Below, piece after piece: positions 6,776-13,700 of a stretch of 16,038 nucleotides of DNA. Numbering within the stretch: position 1 is the stretch's first letter; every line of letters starts with the position of its first letter. The stretch comes from Bacillota bacterium (lineage in GTDB: Bacteria > Bacillota > Clostridia > Christensenellales > Pumilibacteraceae). The notes below the pieces were generated by a model. It ran no database searches, was not told where the DNA came from, and saw nothing but the letters and a program-made list of their open reading frames with translations. The stretch spans positions 1-16,038 of the forward strand of contig WQZE01000008.1 in the NCBI GenBank assembly GCA_009780875.1. Direction: 5' to 3'. A program made the position numbers and the translations under genes.

Positions 6776-7984
6776 ATGCTTATGATGGGTGGGAAAAAGT
6801 TTGCAAATAGAATTCTTTTGGGTCTTTGTATGTTGTTTGTTTGCATAGGCTTTTTTGTGGTGCAGTTGCCATTGGAGCAAATCTATGATTTGCCAAGTTG
6901 TGCGAGCGTCTCCTATGGTGATTTGGAGACACTAAAATACAAAAATATCTCTATTGATTTGGAGGGCGTGACAGACACGCAAAATACTTTGTCGGATGCA
7001 CCTATCAACGCAACGATGACGCTCAAAGCCTTTGGGATTTTTCCTATCAAGAGAATCAAAACCAAAGTGTACAAAAAACGCATTGTTTTTGCGGGAGGGT
7101 ATCCGCTGGGGATGGTGATGGGGAGCAATGGAGTTTTGGTCATTGGTGGGGGGCAAGTAGCCAGTGAGCAAGGCGACTTGGACGGCATAGAACTCAAAAA
7201 GGGTGATATCATAAAAAAAATCAACGGAGAAACCGTTTTGCATATCAGTGATATTGCCAAGATACTCAAACAAAATGGCGACAAAAAAATGCTTTTGACC
7301 ATTGTGCGAGAGGGGCAGAGTATGGATGTGACTGCGAATCCCTTGTTTGATACTGTGGCACAAGAGTATAAATTGGGTGTATGGGTCAAAGACAAGATTG
7401 CAGGGTTGGGCACGGTGAGTTATGTCAAGCCAACGGGGCGTTATGGAGCCCTTGGACACTCTATCATTGATAGTGACACCAATATGATTTTTCCTTGTTT
7501 TGTGGGCAAGGCGTATGATGCAAAAATCGTGGGATGTGAAAAAGGTTTGGTTGGCAAACCAGGTGCCTTGAAAGGCGTTTTTAATGGGGTGGACAAACCC
7601 ATTGGCACGGTGGAAAAAAACAACAAGTTTGGCGTGTTTGGCTCGTTTGACAAATGTGACCGCAATCCTACCGTGATGGATGTGGCGTCAAGACTTTCCG
7701 TAAAGCCTGGCAAAGCAAGTATTTTGTCCACCGTGGATGACCAAATGAAAGAGTACCAAGTGCAGATTGTCAAGGCGAGCAAGCAAAAGCAACAAGATGA
7801 CAAAGGTATGGTGGTCAAAATCACGGACAAAGAGTTGCTAGAAAAAACGGGCGGAATTTTGCAAGGAATGTCTGGGAGTCCTATTTTGCAAGATGGAAAA
7901 ATTGTGGGTGCCTTGACGCATGTATTTGTCAATGACCCGACCAAAGGGTATGGTATGTACTTGGATTTTATGCTTGACAACTAA
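6776..7984 (+). CDS. spoIVB: SpoIVB serine peptidase (S55), sporulation signalling protease
   Basis: A forespore-made serine protease that, in Bacillus, is secreted into the space between the two spore membranes and cleaves SpoIVFA, releasing SpoIVFB to process pro-sigma-K. About 402 residues from ATG 6776. It has an N-terminal membrane/signal segment (ILLGLCMLFVCIGFFVV), a PDZ domain (from about GGYPLGMVM through LKKGDIIKKINGETV to TIVREG) and an S55 protease domain. The catalytic His is in GALGHSI (codon 7457-7459) and the catalytic Ser in QGMSGSP (codon 7871-7873), followed by the diagnostic THVFVNDPTKGYG. All key parts are intact. The start is unclear: GTG 6737, ATG 6776 and ATG 6785 are in frame and none has a good ribosome binding site. 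It lies close behind whiA. I found no convincing sigma-F or sigma-G promoter. Confidence 0.93.
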   Translation: MLMMGGKKFANRILLGLCMLFVCIGFFVVQLPLEQIYDLPSCASVSYGDLETLKYKNISIDLEGVTDTQNTLSDAPINATMTLKAFGIFPIKRIKTKVYKKRIVFAGGYPLGMVMGSNGVLVIGGGQVASEQGDLDGIELKKGDIIKKINGETVLHISDIAKILKQNGDKKMLLTIVREGQSMDVTANPLFDTVAQEYKLGVWVKDKIAGLGTVSYVKPTGRYGALGHSIIDSDTNMIFPCFVGKAYDAKIVGCEKGLVGKPGALKGVFNGVDKPIGTVEKNNKFGVFGSFDKCDRNPTVMDVASRLSVKPGKASILSTVDDQMKEYQVQIVKASKQKQQDDKGMVVKITDKELLEKTGGILQGMSGSPILQDGKIVGALTHVFVNDPTKGYGMYLDFMLDN

Positions 7985-7996
7985 AAGCAACTTGCA

Positions 7997-8032
7997 CAAA
8001 AGACTTGTTTGTCTAGGCGAGCAGGTCTTTTG
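7997..8032 (+). terminator. Hairpin after spoIVB, possible weak terminator
   Basis: CAAAAGACTTG (7997-8007) pairs with CAGGTCTTTTG (8022-8032), giving 11 bp with one G-U and a 14-nt loop, 12 bp after the spoIVB stop. The sequence after it (CAATGGCTTTT) is not a good U-tract, so efficiency is doubtful. Confidence 0.45.
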
Positions 8033-8055
8033 CAATGGCTTTTGGGAGTTTGACA

Positions 8056-8139
8056 ATGAGAACAAAAGTGCTTGCAACAAGTATTGAAACCCTGCGGACT
8101 GTCAAAGAAAAAGAAATCGTTCAAAAAAATATTTGCTAA
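8056..8139 (+). CDS. Possible 27-residue small protein (speculative)
   Basis: ATG 8056 opens a 27-codon frame ending at TAA 8137. The peptide starts MRTKVLATSIETL and is Lys/Glu-rich in its second half. GGGAG (8044-8048) lies 7 nt upstream, an ideal spacing, which is the only reason to list it. It is unrelated to anything I recognise and lies between a hairpin and the tRNA-Tyr promoter, with no promoter of its own that I can see. It could easily be chance. Confidence 0.18.
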   Translation: MRTKVLATSIETLRTVKEKEIVQKNIC

Positions 8140-8153
8140 ATTGCAAAAATTGC

Positions 8154-8182
8154 TTGACACGCAAACGGTTATTTGCTATAAT
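8154..8182 (+). promoter_or_regulatory. Perfect-consensus sigma-A promoter for tRNA-Tyr
   Basis: TTGACA (8154-8159), exactly 17 bp, TATAAT (8177-8182). All twelve consensus bases are present. The start would be near 8189, about 60 nt before the mature tRNA. Confidence 0.9.
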
Positions 8183-8247
8183 ATTTATACTATCTATTTG
8201 CACTTGTGTGATTTGTGCAGTTTTTTGTGGAGATGGATAGACCATAT

Positions 8248-8332
<85 letters not shown>

Positions 8333-8380
8333 AATCAATCAAAAGCGTGCAAAGTTTTTTAAAAGACAACCATACTTTGC

Positions 8381-8409
8381 TTGACAAATGCAAGCGTTTG
8401 TGGTACAAT
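8381..8409 (+). promoter_or_regulatory. Sigma-A promoter for tRNA-Gly
   Basis: TTGACA (8381-8386), 17 bp, TACAAT (8404-8409; 5 of 6). The start would be near 8416, about 41 nt before tRNA-Gly. The two adjacent tRNA genes therefore each appear to have their own promoter. Confidence 0.8.
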
Positions 8410-8456
8410 GTATGTATTGATTGTGGATTGCCGTTGTTTTGTCAATGGTAGAATAT

Positions 8457-8531
8457 GCGGAAGTGGCTCAGTGGTAGAGCGTCACCTTGCCAAGGTGAAT
8501 GTCGCGAGTTCGACCCTCGTCTTCCGCTCCA
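8457..8531 (+). tRNA. tRNA-Gly (anticodon GCC)
   Basis: A 75-nt tRNA. The acceptor stem GCGGAAG (8457-8463) pairs with CTTCCGC (8521-8527), with discriminator T and an encoded CCA (8529-8531). The anticodon stem TCACC/GGTGA encloses loop TTGCCAA with anticodon GCC at 8489-8491. The D arm (GCTC..GAGC) and T arm (GCGAG TTCGACC CTCGT) are normal. Confidence 0.97.
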
Positions 8532-8534
8532 ATC

Positions 8535-8566
8535 AAAAGCCGTGATGTTTTCACGGCTTTTTTTTT
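8535..8566 (+). terminator. Strong intrinsic terminator after tRNA-Gly
   Basis: AAAAGCCGTGA (8535-8545) pairs with TCACGGCTTTT (8551-8561) around a TGTTT loop, and nine T's run from 8558 to 8566. This is a textbook Rho-independent terminator. It leaves only 38 bp before pncB. Confidence 0.92.
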
Positions 8567-8604
8567 GTTGTGATAAGCCCATCTTTGGAGAATCAAAAAT
8601 ATCT

Positions 8605-10041
8605 ATGCCAAACAAAGTTTTGTTGACGGACCTATACCAACTCACAATGATGCAAGGATACTACCTCCATCAAAAAAACCCACGGGGTGTTTTTGACTTG
8701 TTTTACAGGAAACGAGAGGGTATCAATTATGGCGTATTCGCTGGGCTTGCTAGCGTGATTGAGTATGTCAAAAATTTGCGTTTTGATAGGCAAGACATTG
8801 CCTATCTCAAAAGCACGGGGCTTTTTGAAAAAAAGTTCTTGGATTATTTGCAATCGTTTAGGTTTAGTGGTAGCATCAAAAGCGTGCGTGAGGGGGAGAT
8901 TGTTTTTGCGGATGAGCCGCTTCTTGTGGTGGATGCCCCTATGATAGAGGCACAATTGATTGAGACCGCACTCCTCAATATGATAGGGTATCAAACGCTG
9001 GTGGCGAGCAAGGCGTCTCGTATCAAAGGGCAAGCGGGCAAAGTGAGTACGGTCATAGAGTTTGGTGTGCGGAGAGCCCACGGATATGAGTCCGCTGTCT
9101 TGGGTGCCAGAGCCGCTATGATTGGTGGGTGTGATGGTACGAGCAATGTATTGTGTGGCAAGCAGTTTGGGGCGCCTGTTTATGGTACGCACGCACATAG
9201 TTGGGTGATGTCTTTTGAGACCGAATTGGAAGCGTTTGAAACTTATGCCAACTTGTACCCAGAGGGATGTATGTTGTTGGTGGATACTTATGATACCCTC
9301 AAATCAGGCGTGCCCAATGCAATCAAGGTTTTTGACCAACTCAAAAAAAAGAAAAAAACGCCCTTGGGCATACGGCTTGATAGTGGGGATTTGGCGTATC
9401 TCTCCAAACAAGCCAGAAAAATGTTGGATAATGCCGGACACCAAGATGTCAAAATATTTGTCAGTGGAGATGTAGATGAATATGTCATAGAAACGCTCCG
9501 AGCACAAAATTCCAAGATTGACAGTTGGGGTGTGGGTGGGAAACTTATTACCGGTGGACAAAATCCGCTTCTAGGTTGTGTGTACAAATTGGTGTCCATA
9601 GAGGACACACTGGGTGCAAGACAGATCCCCAAAATGAAGTATAGTGACAACGATGCCAAAACAACCAATCCAGGTCAAAAAACGGTGCACCGTATCTATG
9701 ACAAAGATGGGATGGCGGTTGCAGATTTGGTTGCACTCAGTGGTGAGTCTGTTGGTGAGGGTGAAAAAATCACTTTGACGCACCCTGTGGATAGATGGAA
9801 GCACACAACGCTTTGTGAGTATAGCACAAGAGAACTTTTGCACGATATTTTTGTGAAGGGCACGCTTGTGTACAAGGAGCCTGTTTTGAAAGATATTGCG
9901 GCATATGCCCAAGGGGAATTGTCCAAATTTTGGGATGAATACAAAAGAGTGGTGGCACCCCATATTTATAAAGTCAATTTGAGTGACCAACTCTATGACC
10001 TCAAACAGTCTATGCTGCAAAGCAAAAATGAAAAATATTGA
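8605..10041 (+). CDS. pncB: Nicotinate phosphoribosyltransferase
   Basis: A 478-residue cytoplasmic enzyme that joins nicotinate to PRPP (using ATP) to give nicotinate mononucleotide, the first step of the Preiss-Handler NAD salvage route. Family marks are the N-terminal LLTDLYQLTMMQGY (residues about 6-19), FDLFYRK, the segment FGVRRAHG, GTHAHS (194-199, containing the expected phosphorylated His), the PRPP-site region GIRLDSGDLAYLS, and DSWGVGGKLITG near the phosphate site. Length is typical. The start ATG 8605 matches the family N-terminus; GGAG at 8587-8590 is 14 nt away, longer than ideal. Upstream in-frame codons fall in the tRNA and are rejected. No promoter is obvious in the 38 bp after the terminator, so expression may depend on read-through from the tRNA unit. 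ruvC follows 13 bp downstream. Confidence 0.95.
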   Translation: MPNKVLLTDLYQLTMMQGYYLHQKNPRGVFDLFYRKREGINYGVFAGLASVIEYVKNLRFDRQDIAYLKSTGLFEKKFLDYLQSFRFSGSIKSVREGEIVFADEPLLVVDAPMIEAQLIETALLNMIGYQTLVASKASRIKGQAGKVSTVIEFGVRRAHGYESAVLGARAAMIGGCDGTSNVLCGKQFGAPVYGTHAHSWVMSFETELEAFETYANLYPEGCMLLVDTYDTLKSGVPNAIKVFDQLKKKKKTPLGIRLDSGDLAYLSKQARKMLDNAGHQDVKIFVSGDVDEYVIETLRAQNSKIDSWGVGGKLITGGQNPLLGCVYKLVSIEDTLGARQIPKMKYSDNDAKTTNPGQKTVHRIYDKDGMAVADLVALSGESVGEGEKITLTHPVDRWKHTTLCEYSTRELLHDIFVKGTLVYKEPVLKDIAAYAQGELSKFWDEYKRVVAPHIYKVNLSDQLYDLKQSMLQSKNEKY

Positions 10042-10054
10042 GCAGGATGAGGAT

Positions 10055-10546
10055 ATGAAAATTTTGGGTATTGACCCAGGTCTTGCAACCGTTGGGTACG
10101 GTGTCATAGAAAAAACTCCACACAAACTTGTTTGCGTAGAGTATGGAGTCATTTTGACACCCAAGGACGAAAGCACACCTGTACGGTTGGCTATGATAGA
10201 AGAACAAATGGTGGCACTCATTGACAAGCACAAGCCCAAGGAAGTGGCGATAGAGGAACTTTTTTTCAACACCAATATTACGACAGGTATCAGAGTGGCG
10301 GAGGCACGAGGCGTATTGTTGTTGGCAGCCATCAAAGAGTGTGGCAGGTTGTTTGAGTACACTCCCTTGCAAGTCAAGATGGCACTCACGGGCAACGGCA
10401 GGGCAGACAAACAACAAATGCAGTTTATGGTGCGTGCATTGTTGGGGCTTGACCAAGTGCCCAAGCCTGACGACGCCGCAGATGCGTTGGCGGTTGCTAT
10501 CACGCACGCACATATGACCAAGGACAGTCAGAGAGAAGCCAAGTAA
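10055..10546 (+). CDS. ruvC: Holliday junction resolvase RuvC
   Basis: A 163-residue endonuclease that cuts four-way DNA junctions symmetrically, normally guided by RuvAB. It has an RNase H-like fold with all four acidic catalytic residues visible: Asp7 (GIDPG), Glu67 (AIEELFF), Asp140 and Asp143 (PDDAADALAVA). The junction-contact segment NTNITTGIRVAEARG and TGNGRADKQQMQ are typical. The start ATG 10055 has AGGA 7 nt upstream and yields the canonical MKILGIDPG start. It probably shares a transcript with pncB. ruvA and ruvB are not downstream; the pst operon follows instead, so in this genome ruvC is separated from ruvAB or the latter lie elsewhere. Confidence 0.96.
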   Translation: MKILGIDPGLATVGYGVIEKTPHKLVCVEYGVILTPKDESTPVRLAMIEEQMVALIDKHKPKEVAIEELFFNTNITTGIRVAEARGVLLLAAIKECGRLFEYTPLQVKMALTGNGRADKQQMQFMVRALLGLDQVPKPDDAADALAVAITHAHMTKDSQREAK

Positions 10547-10553
10547 GGTGTGT

Positions 10554-10585
10554 CAAAATGTGAACAACTTGCTACCAAAATGTGA
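10554..10585 (+). repeat. Ten-base direct repeat 22 bp apart upstream of the pst promoter, possible regulator site
   Basis: CAAAATGTGA occurs exactly at 10554-10563 and 10576-10585. Read on the opposite strand, hexamers GTCACA, GTAGCA and TTCACA fall exactly 11 bp apart, resembling the TT(A/T/C)ACA hexamers with about 5-bp spacers of Bacillus PhoP boxes. Only one hexamer is a full match. The repeats end 42 bp before the -35 box. A phosphate-response site is an inference from position and spacing. Confidence 0.35.
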
Positions 10586-10627
10586 CCAATTTTGAATTTT
10601 GACAAACAATCAAAACACACAAATTGG

Positions 10628-10656
10628 TTGACAAAATTTGTAAAGTTTGCTACACT
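10628..10656 (+). promoter_or_regulatory. Sigma-A promoter of the pst operon
   Basis: TTGACA (10628-10633), 17 bp, TACACT (10651-10656). The start would be near 10663, giving a leader of about 146 nt before pstS. The leader holds a T-tract (about 10681-10689) and a tandem 12-base repeat (10764-10789). Confidence 0.7.
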
Positions 10657-10763
10657 ATGGGGGTGCACAATTGTTTGATTGGTTTTTTTTTGGCTTTGTC
10701 AAGCACTTGTAATATTGCACAGCAAAACACACAAAATAAAAGAGATTGGTTTTTTTGAAAATT

Positions 10764-10789
10764 GGGTATCCACAAGTGGGTATCTACAA
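10764..10789 (+). repeat. Tandem 12-base repeat in the pstS leader
   Basis: GGGTATCCACAA (10764-10775) and GGGTATCTACAA (10778-10789) differ at one base and have a 14-bp period. They end just before the pstS ribosome binding site (GAGG 10797-10800). A regulator site or an RNA-level element is possible; function unknown. Confidence 0.4.
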
Positions 10790-10808
10790 AAAAAAAGAGG
10801 ATTTCAAA

Positions 10809-11699
10809 ATGAAGAAAATGACAAAAGTCATCGTGATAGCCTTGGCAATGGCATTGGGTACGGTCGCCTTGGTTGGCTGTGGAGCAAAGTATGGAGATGA
10901 CAAGCCCATCAAAATTGTGACCAGAGAGCAAGGTAGCGGTACAAAAGATGGTTTTATGGAGTATGCGACGGGTGACAAGGCAACCATCTTGCCAAAAGGT
11001 GCGATTACCGCACGCAGTACGGCTGAGGTGCTGAGCAATGTCAAGACCAATCCACAAGCCATAGGATATGATTCGTTTGGATATATTACCAAGGATGTCA
11101 AGATGCTCACTTTGGAAGGTGTATCCGTGCAAGATGATGCCTATCCCTTGGCAAGATTTTTGACGGTTATTTACAAAAGCAACAAAATTGTTGGCAATCA
11201 CGCTGCCGAAAAGTTTTTGGAGTATATTGGGTCTAGTGATGTCACGGACAAAATCAATGAGGGGTATCAAGCAAATCACGGAGATTTGCAACACGACATA
11301 CCCTATCAAAAAGAGGACGGCTTGGGTGGCAAAGTGGTCGTGGAGGGTTCTACCTCGTTGAGCCCGTTGATGGAGTCCTTGGCTGAGATGTACAAGTCGG
11401 TCCAAAAAGGCGTAGAGGTCACCGTGATATCTAGCGGTTCCGGTCCTGGTAGAGATGCCATCCGAGACGGGAAAGCGGATTTGGGAATGGTGAGTGCGGA
11501 ACTTAGTCAAAGTCAAATTGATGATATTGCCAAAGGGGATGACCCATCCGTGGTGGTATCGGCACACATTGCCTATGACAAGATTGCGGTGATAGTCAAT
11601 AAACTCAATACGCACGATAATATTACACAACTTCAACTCAACAAAATATACAATAGCAATGAGACTGGATACAAAAATTGGGCGGAAATGTACGCTTGA
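10809..11699 (+). CDS. pstS: Phosphate-binding lipoprotein PstS with halves in permuted order
   Basis: A 296-residue extracellular lipoprotein that captures phosphate for the Pst importer. A signal peptide ends in a lipobox LVGC (Cys24). The first half (about 33-165) looks like the C-terminal half of ordinary PstS: TREQGSGTKDGF (38 onward), the NPQAIGYDSFGYI segment and YPLARFLTVIYK. The second half (about 175-296) looks like the usual N-terminal half: VVVEGSTSLSPLMESLAEMY (phosphate loop, from 179), SSGSGPGRDAIRDGKADLGMVS, IAVIVN and ITQLQLNKIYNSNETGYKNW, where the chain stops. All three expected phosphate-contact loops are present, so binding should be intact. GAGG lies 8 nt before ATG 10809. 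It is the first gene of pstS-pstCA-pstB-phoU. From memory, similar ordering occurs in some Clostridial phosphate-binding proteins, but I could not check this. Confidence 0.92.
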   Translation: MKKMTKVIVIALAMALGTVALVGCGAKYGDDKPIKIVTREQGSGTKDGFMEYATGDKATILPKGAITARSTAEVLSNVKTNPQAIGYDSFGYITKDVKMLTLEGVSVQDDAYPLARFLTVIYKSNKIVGNHAAEKFLEYIGSSDVTDKINEGYQANHGDLQHDIPYQKEDGLGGKVVVEGSTSLSPLMESLAEMYKSVQKGVEVTVISSGSGPGRDAIRDGKADLGMVSAELSQSQIDDIAKGDDPSVVVSAHIAYDKIAVIVNKLNTHDNITQLQLNKIYNSNETGYKNWAEMYA

Positions 11700-11720
11700 T
11701 GGACCGGTGGTTGACACAAA

Positions 11721-11746
11721 TGCAAACAAGCCAGGCTTGGTTTGCA
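11721..11746 (+). other. Intercistronic hairpin between pstS and pstCA
   Basis: TGCAAACAAGCC (11721-11732) is nearly complementary to GGCTTGGTTTGCA (11734-11746), with one bulged base and a very small loop. It is followed by AAAAGGG, the pstCA ribosome binding site, rather than a U-tract. It could stabilise the pstS mRNA 3' end or reduce downstream expression, since binding protein is usually needed in excess over permease. Confidence 0.5.
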
Positions 11747-11756
11747 AAAGGGTTGT

Positions 11757-13664
11757 ATGAGTACGATGAGAGTGGGCGAGACCGGACTTGCCTTGCGTGA
11801 TACCAAAAGACAAAATATGCAAAAAATGACGGGTGCTACCATCAAGTGGACGCTTTTTGTGGCAACCATTTTTTCTTTGTTTGCCTTGTTGATGATTGTT
11901 TTGTTCTTGTTGTATCGTGGTATCCCTGCGATGGCAGATATTGGTTTTTTCAAATTTTTGTTTGGCACGACTTGGGACAGTCCGAGCAGTCAATACGGCA
12001 TTTTGCCCGCCTTGCTAGGCTCTTTGTATGTCACGGCATTGGCAACAGTCATGGGCGTGGCGATTGGTGTGTTTAGTGCCATTTTTTTGCACAGATTTTG
12101 CAAAAAGAGATTCGTAGGTCCCATTGTGCAAGCCATCAACATTTTGGCGGGCATACCATCGGTTGTCTTTGGTATTTTTGGTTTGCTGGTTGTGGTGCCG
12201 TTTATACAAAACAATTTGTCACCCGATGTGGAGGGACACGGTATTCTTGCCGCAAGCATCATTTTATCCATTATGATTGCCCCTACGGTTATTAGTATCA
12301 GTCTCAATGCCCTCAAATCCATCCCCAAAGAATTGTTTGAGGGGGCTCTTGCCTTGGGTGCTAGTATCCCGCAAGCCGAGTTTTGTGTCGTTGTTCCTGC
12401 CGCCAAAGGTGGGATTTTGGCGGCCAGTGTCTTGTCTATTGGTCGTGCCATTGGTGAGACAATGGCGGTGATGATGGTCATTGGTGGAGACCACGAAATT
12501 CCCAAGGGGCTCATGCAAAGTATCAATACAATGACTGCGTTGATAGCGGGCGAGGCCAGAGAGGCGGGCGGATTGTGGTTGGAGGCGTTGATTGCCACAG
12601 GTATCCTGTTGTTTGTTTTTTCTTTGGTCATCAATTTTGTGTTTATGCGGATTAGGGCAAAAGTTGATTATCGTTTTTCTATGCGTTCCAAAAAGAAAAA
12701 TCGCTCTCCTATGGAGACCCTTGCCAAAAGTCTCAGTGTGACCGTGTTGGGCGTTGGCAAAGCGATGGACAGTGACCACGCAAAGCCCTCCGTAGATTTG
12801 TCCAAACTATTTTTTGTGGACCACGAAACCAAAAAATCCAACAGAAAAAAAATAAAGTTTGATGTGCTCAAAGTGTTGAGTTGCGTGGGTGCGGGGATTA
12901 CGCTTGTTTTCTTGGCAAGTATTTTGGTGTTTATTGCCAAACAAGGTGTATCAAGTCTCAGTTGGCACTTTTTGTTTGGAGAGTACAGTGTAGACAATCC
13001 CTCCATCAAGCCAGCGTTGCTTGGGTCTGCCTATTTGATTTTGATTAGTCTCTTGATTGCTGTGCCGATTGGCATTGCTGCTGCGGTTTATATGTCGGAG
13101 TATATGTCAAGACGCTCCAAGTTTATCAAATATTTGCGGATGAGCGTGGAGACATTGGCATCCATTCCTAGTATTGTATATGGACTGTTTGGATACATCT
13201 TGTTTGGGTCCATTTTTGGATGGGGTTACTCATTTTTGGGTGCAGGGATTACGCTGGCGATTATGGTATTGCCGGGTATCATTCGTACCACGGAGGAGGG
13301 GCTCTTATCTGTACACAATATGTATAGAGAAGGTTCCTTTGCTTTGGGGGCATCCAAAGCACGAACCACTTTTAGGGTGGTTGTCCCGCAAGCGGCCAGT
13401 GGTATTTTGACTTCGGTCATTTTGGCGATTGGTCGTGTGGTATCGGAGAGTGCGGTGCTGCTTTTGACCTTGGGGCTTGTGCCTGGTGCATTGCCAGACA
13501 CAATGGGGCCTGGGACTTCTATGGCACTAGATATTTTTTATTTTGCTACACAAAACAAAGAAGGGCAAGCAGCGGCGGCTGCCACTGTGTTGATATTGTT
13601 TGTGGTTGTCATCAATCTTGGTGCCACACAACTTGCAAAATTGTTGTCACGCAAAACCAAGTAG
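11757..13664 (+). CDS. Fused phosphate ABC permease PstC-PstA
   Basis: One 635-residue membrane protein containing both permease subunits of the high-affinity phosphate importer. The N-terminal half (to about residue 310) is PstC-like: first helix TLFVATIFSLFALLMIVLFL, then GILPALLGSLYVTALAT, and the ATPase-contact EAA loop ELFEGALALGAS....VVVPAAKGGI. A charged, roughly 65-residue cytoplasmic linker (about 310-375, with RSKKKNR and KKSNRKKIK) follows. The C-terminal half is PstA-like: IKPALLGSAYLI, SVETLASIPSIVYGLFGY, and a second EAA loop YREGSFALGAS....VVVPQAASGI. Each half has about six membrane helices. No stop or frameshift interrupts the reading frame. ATG 11757 has AAAAGGG upstream. 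It probably pairs with two copies of PstB. In most bacteria pstC and pstA are separate genes. Confidence 0.94.
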   Translation: MSTMRVGETGLALRDTKRQNMQKMTGATIKWTLFVATIFSLFALLMIVLFLLYRGIPAMADIGFFKFLFGTTWDSPSSQYGILPALLGSLYVTALATVMGVAIGVFSAIFLHRFCKKRFVGPIVQAINILAGIPSVVFGIFGLLVVVPFIQNNLSPDVEGHGILAASIILSIMIAPTVISISLNALKSIPKELFEGALALGASIPQAEFCVVVPAAKGGILAASVLSIGRAIGETMAVMMVIGGDHEIPKGLMQSINTMTALIAGEAREAGGLWLEALIATGILLFVFSLVINFVFMRIRAKVDYRFSMRSKKKNRSPMETLAKSLSVTVLGVGKAMDSDHAKPSVDLSKLFFVDHETKKSNRKKIKFDVLKVLSCVGAGITLVFLASILVFIAKQGVSSLSWHFLFGEYSVDNPSIKPALLGSAYLILISLLIAVPIGIAAAVYMSEYMSRRSKFIKYLRMSVETLASIPSIVYGLFGYILFGSIFGWGYSFLGAGITLAIMVLPGIIRTTEEGLLSVHNMYREGSFALGASKARTTFRVVVPQAASGILTSVILAIGRVVSESAVLLLTLGLVPGALPDTMGPGTSMALDIFYFATQNKEGQAAAAATVLILFVVVINLGATQLAKLLSRKTK

Positions 13665-13700
13665 GAAGGTTTGAGGACAAGGGGTTATATAGAAAAATTT

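Noticed and set aside
8455..8604. In-frame upward extension of pncB through the tRNA-Gly gene
   Set aside because: The extension reads through a clear tRNA and a strong terminator; the homologous N-terminus begins at ATG 8605.
10650..11993. A 447-codon reading frame on the minus strand across pstS and the start of pstCA
   Set aside because: It is antisense to two well-supported genes, His/Arg/Thr-rich and without recognisable domains.
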